NCBI GenBank assembly: GCA_937860285.1
Contig: CALMBS010000235.1
Span: forward strand, 1 to 6,679
DNA: 6,679 nucleotides
Source: an uncultured Chloroflexota bacterium
Lineage (GTDB): Bacteria; Chloroflexota; Dehalococcoidia; UBA2247; RBG-13-53-26
Direction of reading: 5' to 3'
A program made the translations under genes and the position numbers. The notes under the pieces were generated by a model. That model was not told where the DNA came from. It ran no database searches and saw only the letters and a list, made by a program, of their open reading frames with translations. Position 1 is the stretch's first letter; each line of letters opens with the position of its first letter. Below, one piece after another: positions 5,908 to 6,679 of this stretch.

Positions 5908-6679
5908 CTAGCTCAGCTGGTCCGAGACCAGCACGTTGGCGAACACCTGCCACGCCAGGAGCGCCTTGGCCGTCAGGCTGAGCACGATGTAGGCCTTTTC
6001 GCCGAAGAGGTAGTCCCGCCAGGGCCCCACCTTCTTGTACTGCAGCACCATGTTGACCGCAAAGCAGTTGAAGAAGAGGAACAGCGAGACGATGATGCCG
6101 TACACGAACCCCGGAGGCGAGGCCTCGACGCCGGGGGCCACCACGTACACCACGATGCCGATCCACGGGATAATGCCGGCGAAGCAGCCGAACCAGAAAG
6201 AGAGCCAGTTGGGCTTCCCTGGCTCCTCGTACTTCTCCATGAGCAACCCGAAGAGGATCATGGAGGCGTTGACGCCAAAAATGGCCATCAGTGCGGCGAT
6301 GTCACTGATGCCGCAGATCTGCGCGATGAGCACGATCATGATCGATGAGCTGAAGAAGTACTCAATCCATCGCCCGTAGTTGCGGTTTAGCAGCAGGTTG
6401 CGCTTGTACCAGCCGAAGGCCGGCCCGCCGATGGTGAGCAGCGCCCCGGCCGAGATGGCCAGGAAGGCGAAGACGCCCCACCCGGTGGGGATGTCGAACA
6501 GGTGGTGCATCCCGGGGTCGCTGCCCGGGGGCCCTTCCATGAAGGTGCCGATCACGGGGAGGGAGAAGTCGTTGGTGAGCACCGCCACCGCGGCGGCCTG
6601 GACTGCCAGGACCAGCCCCACGGCGATGTTCCAGATGCGCAGCCCGTTGAGTCGGCGTTCGGTGGATGCGTCAATAGCC
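5908..6679 (-). CDS. Heliorhodopsin (5' end beyond window)
   Basis: The visible 256 residues run to a TAG at 5908; the open frame continues to the window edge, so the first codons are missing. A GTG at 6621 is in frame but would cut into helix A. Seven membrane segments are visible (fragment residues about 13-34, 65-86, 102-122, 125-147, 160-181, 189-212, 228-250), with the long A-B loop typical of heliorhodopsins (N-D-F-S-L-P to about 64). Diagnostic stretches are R-W-I-E-Y-F-F-S-S-S, A-Q-I-C-G-I-S-D, F-G-V-N-A-S-M-I-L-F-G and S-L-T-A-K-A-L-L-A-W. The Schiff-base lysine is encoded at 5965-5967 and the counter-ion glutamate at 6361-6363, matching K241 and E107 of heliorhodopsin 48C12. Heliorhodopsins bind retinal with the N-terminus in the cytoplasm; they are mostly non-pumping and probably photosensory. 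No retinal synthesis gene is in the window. Identification is from remembered family sequences and is very strong. Confidence 0.96.
   Translation of the reverse strand, partial: AIDASTERRLNGLRIWNIAVGLVLAVQAAAVAVLTNDFSLPVIGTFMEGPPGSDPGMHHLFDIPTGWGVFAFLAISAGALLTIGGPAFGWYKRNLLLNRNYGRWIEYFFSSSIMIVLIAQICGISDIAALMAIFGVNASMILFGLLMEKYEEPGKPNWLSFWFGCFAGIIPWIGIVVYVVAPGVEASPPGFVYGIIVSLFLFFNCFAVNMVLQYKKVGPWRDYLFGEKAYIVLSLTAKALLAWQVFANVLVSDQLS

Noticed and set aside
5901..5975. tRNA-like start GGGCCGG...TAGCTCAGCTGGT
   Set aside because: It resembles a tRNA D-arm, but no T-arm (GGTTCGA-like) or matching acceptor end follows within 75 bases, and the stretch encodes the conserved C-terminus of heliorhodopsin.

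Overview
The window is GC-rich bacterial DNA with Shine-Dalgarno-led genes. Six complete genes and one edge-truncated gene lie on the minus strand in two blocks, with a single plus-strand gene between the blocks. A heliorhodopsin, a DUF2202 protein, a secreted DUF5666/5667-like protein and an OmpR-type two-component pair together suggest a monoderm, most likely a Chloroflexota (Dehalococcoidia-like) genome. An actinobacterium is possible. The taxonomy is inferred from gene content only.

Layout by position: 58-969 (-) is an exported protein of unknown function with a palindrome in its leader. 1243-1422 (-) is a 59-residue FmdB-like zinc ribbon. 1547-2107 (-) is an exported or membrane-anchored ferritin-like DUF2202 protein. 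2221-3636 and 3629-4321 (-) are a sensor kinase and an OmpR/PhoB-family regulator overlapping by 8 bases. 4430-4843 (-) is a small exported cysteine-rich protein with an internal duplication. 5001-5828 (+) is a divergent Fpg/Nei-type protein that lacks the canonical catalytic proline. 5908-6679 (-) is a heliorhodopsin whose first codons lie beyond the right edge.

The strongest unlisted signal is a pair of matching promoter regions. The DNA upstream of the DUF2202 gene (2151-2198) and of the cysteine-rich gene (4880-4927) aligns without gaps at 38 of 48 positions. The coding sequences behind them are unrelated. Both copies hold a perfect 7-4-7 direct repeat with 11-base period, T(T/C)CTCCA-N4-T(T/C)CTCCA, set where a -35 box would be and 11 bases upstream of a TAT(G/C)CT -10 box. 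That is the architecture recognised by PhoB/OmpR regulators, and a gene for such a regulator lies between the two sites.

A testable model follows. The two-component system senses an envelope signal and activates both flanking exported proteins. Read-through from the upstream target, past a hairpin at 4376-4412, may feed back on the regulator and kinase genes. The Fpg/Nei-like gene and the heliorhodopsin are convergent, separated by 79 bases containing a GC-rich hairpin, and are probably independent units.
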